From contig JAJYMR010000301.1 of NCBI GenBank assembly GCA_021786815.1, positions 1 to 14,966 of the forward strand: 14,966 bases of DNA, given 5' to 3'. The notes under the pieces are model-generated. The model was not told the origin of the DNA. It worked only from the letters and a program-made list of their open reading frames with translations, and did not search any database. Made by a program: the position numbers and the translations under genes. Every line of letters begins with the position of its first letter. The first letter of the stretch is position 1. Origin of the DNA: Deltaproteobacteria bacterium (GTDB taxonomy: Bacteria; Desulfobacterota; Binatia; Binatales; Binataceae). Below are positions 14,501 to 14,966 of this stretch, piece after piece.

Positions 14501-14966
14501 CGTGAACCTTGCGGCCGAGAGCGAAGTGAAGGAACTAGAGGAGCGCGACGCAAAGCTTCGCGCCGAGCGCGAGGACCTCGACGCCGCGGTCAAGGACCTG
14601 ACCCAGACCATCACGAAGCTCAATCGCGAAGCACGAAAGCGCTTTGCCGAAACCTTCGAAGGCGCGGCGAAGAACTTCGAAGAGCTTTTCCCGAAACTTC
14701 TGCCGGGCGGCAAGGCACGGCTTGAGCTGGAGCAGGCGGGAGACGTGCTGGAGGCGGGCGTGAATATCATGGTTCAGCCCGCCGGCAAGAAGGTGAAGGA
14801 GATCGGGCTGCTCTCGGGCGGCGAGAAGGCGCTCTCGGCGATGGCGCTGATCTTCTCACTGTTCCTTCTGAATCCGAGCCCGTTCTGCGTGATGGACGAA
14901 GTGGACGCGCCGCTCGACGAATTCCGGCTGAACGCGTTCACGGGCCTGATCCAGGAACTCAAGGGA
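11565..14966 (+). CDS. smc: Chromosome segregation protein SMC (3'-truncated by window)
   Basis: The window shows 1134 codons, open to the edge; relatives are about 1150-1200 residues, so roughly the last 50 are missing. GGAGG (11550-11554) precedes the ATG by 10 bases. SMC dimers with kleisin ScpA/ScpB organise and segregate chromosomes using ATP. N-terminal head: MRLKSLEVVGFKSF, Walker A GPNGCGKSN (31-39), Arg57 in RLRGKS (the arginine-finger position), and EQGKIEEII then EEAAGLSLFKGRRE. Coiled-coil arms at ~175-510 and ~665-965 are Ala/Glu/Arg-rich. The hinge at ~515-660 includes LGEQFDAVIVDS, GRLSFVP and a terminal GRMISGGS. C-terminal head: signature LLSGGEKALS (Leu1083-Gly-Gly region) and Walker B PFCVMDEVD (Asp1111, Glu1112). 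Odd points are the AAQIH loop (134-138) and the D-loop LDEFRL. ScpA and ScpB are not in view. Confidence 0.96.
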   Translation, partial: MRLKSLEVVGFKSFLEPTTISFAPGVTAVVGPNGCGKSNVVDAIRWVLGEQAPSRLRGKSAEDLIYAGNESNAAAGMAEVSLILEAEEGAALPEPYAMLSEVAVTRRVYRSGDSEYLINKISCRLKDITEFFMAAQIHSRGYAIIEQGKIEEIIQAKPQELRGMIEEAAGLSLFKGRREISERKLERVKENLARLDDVLSEIERQLNYARRQAKKAESYRVLTAELSELERLQAARRIFDQRLELASESERETELRARCEAGREGIAGLQSAVEAAASAAQSAEAELQAARREVQALKARTVEHARSRDFLARRLKAVDEAEPGHVARLSELEAKATLARAARASAGAALAREVNHGDGAAEAELAQIKERHGAAQSELKRAEREGEDVKDELSEVVREAAVIRGRLGDLSGERAEIEERLNRTESEAPELAEKLARAKQAAETAEQTLSSARAELEAAEARHREIAEREIEARSALERVSARRTALSEAIESARVRAEQLAASRRADRRLRTVLESLNGDRPAVDPEVLANVLRAPAELEPALKAVLGEQFDAVIVDSPHFALRAIDILKEKRGGRLSFVPEPDGAAVAAHESIEAPGIAGRLLDMLEVEPRFRPVAELMLGHVMVAEDVRAALAASNLNGHGTLFVTREGDLVWPGRMISGGSVEREPAQAAQPLHQTAEELSRAEAEYVVLKERLAGCSAEREASAASRVEARRRAQEAERAALATRGEAAAAEQKARLSGSGLDNARRRLEEIRELCVASNSRLEELALLEQQLRARLGAIREDIGARRAAVEEMGGAMLAAGSAVEARRSKLQGLERELRHASQIAADLERQIDESQAWLARARTERAEFEAELEKLAVQDAEARAREAELLQAIAALETASAERSRELEASRAELKRAQAELQAAESEAVECGLRCERAKTLVGEMLRSFAEKFGAEFDSAAEELAGTLALRDAAADESRLGELRAKLEKIGAVNLAAESEVKELEERDAKLRAEREDLDAAVKDLTQTITKLNREARKRFAETFEGAAKNFEELFPKLLPGGKARLELEQAGDVLEAGVNIMVQPAGKKVKEIGLLSGGEKALSAMALIFSLFLLNPSPFCVMDEVDAPLDEFRLNAFTGLIQELKG

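Overview
This is a GC-rich bacterial chromosome segment with eight complete genes and two that run off the ends, plus one doubtful leader ORF. Codon use is strongly G/C-ending throughout and there are no transposases, phage genes, tRNAs, rRNAs or CRISPR arrays. The gene families (chromosomal SMC, RNase G with a long S1 insertion, a YCF48-type lipoprotein next to an RND/MMPL exporter, a McrA-type HNH nuclease) fit a soil or sediment Gram-negative lineage of the broad deltaproteobacterial/Binatota kind. That placement is an inference from family resemblance only.

Left part (1-6362, + strand). The end of an AraC-family regulator is followed by a likely intrinsic terminator. Next comes an envelope block: a six-Asp-box YCF48-like lipoprotein, a 12-TM RND exporter 38 bases later, and a membrane-anchored SGNH-hydrolase-like protein. 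A small VOC (glyoxalase-fold) metalloprotein closes this strand. The lipoprotein and RND pump are probably co-transcribed and work together at the envelope, most likely on a lipid or other hydrophobic cargo.

Middle part (6415-10506, - strand). This holds a secreted 449-residue protein I do not recognise, a 171-residue membrane-anchored small-domain protein, a 408-base stretch with no convincing gene, and ribonuclease G (rng).

The rng/HNH divergent intergenic region (10507-10781) carries the densest unexplained structure. It has a good sigma70-like promoter for rng, a perfect 7-1-7 dyad beside its -35 box, and a roughly 150-nt structured rng leader. A 50-codon upstream ORF there ends in a GTGA overlap with the rng start. 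A terminator-like hairpin with a T tract faces the other way, and the HNH gene starts with almost no leader.

Right part (10782-14966, + strand). The HNH-nuclease gene is followed by two tandem inverted repeats and then smc, whose first 1134 codons are visible and open to the window edge. The SMC ATPase has canonical Walker A, signature and Walker B motifs, but unusual residues at two normally conserved loops.

I see no clear undescribed multi-gene system. The best leads are the rng leader architecture, the lipoprotein-RND-SGNH block, the unrecognised secreted protein and the SMC loop changes.
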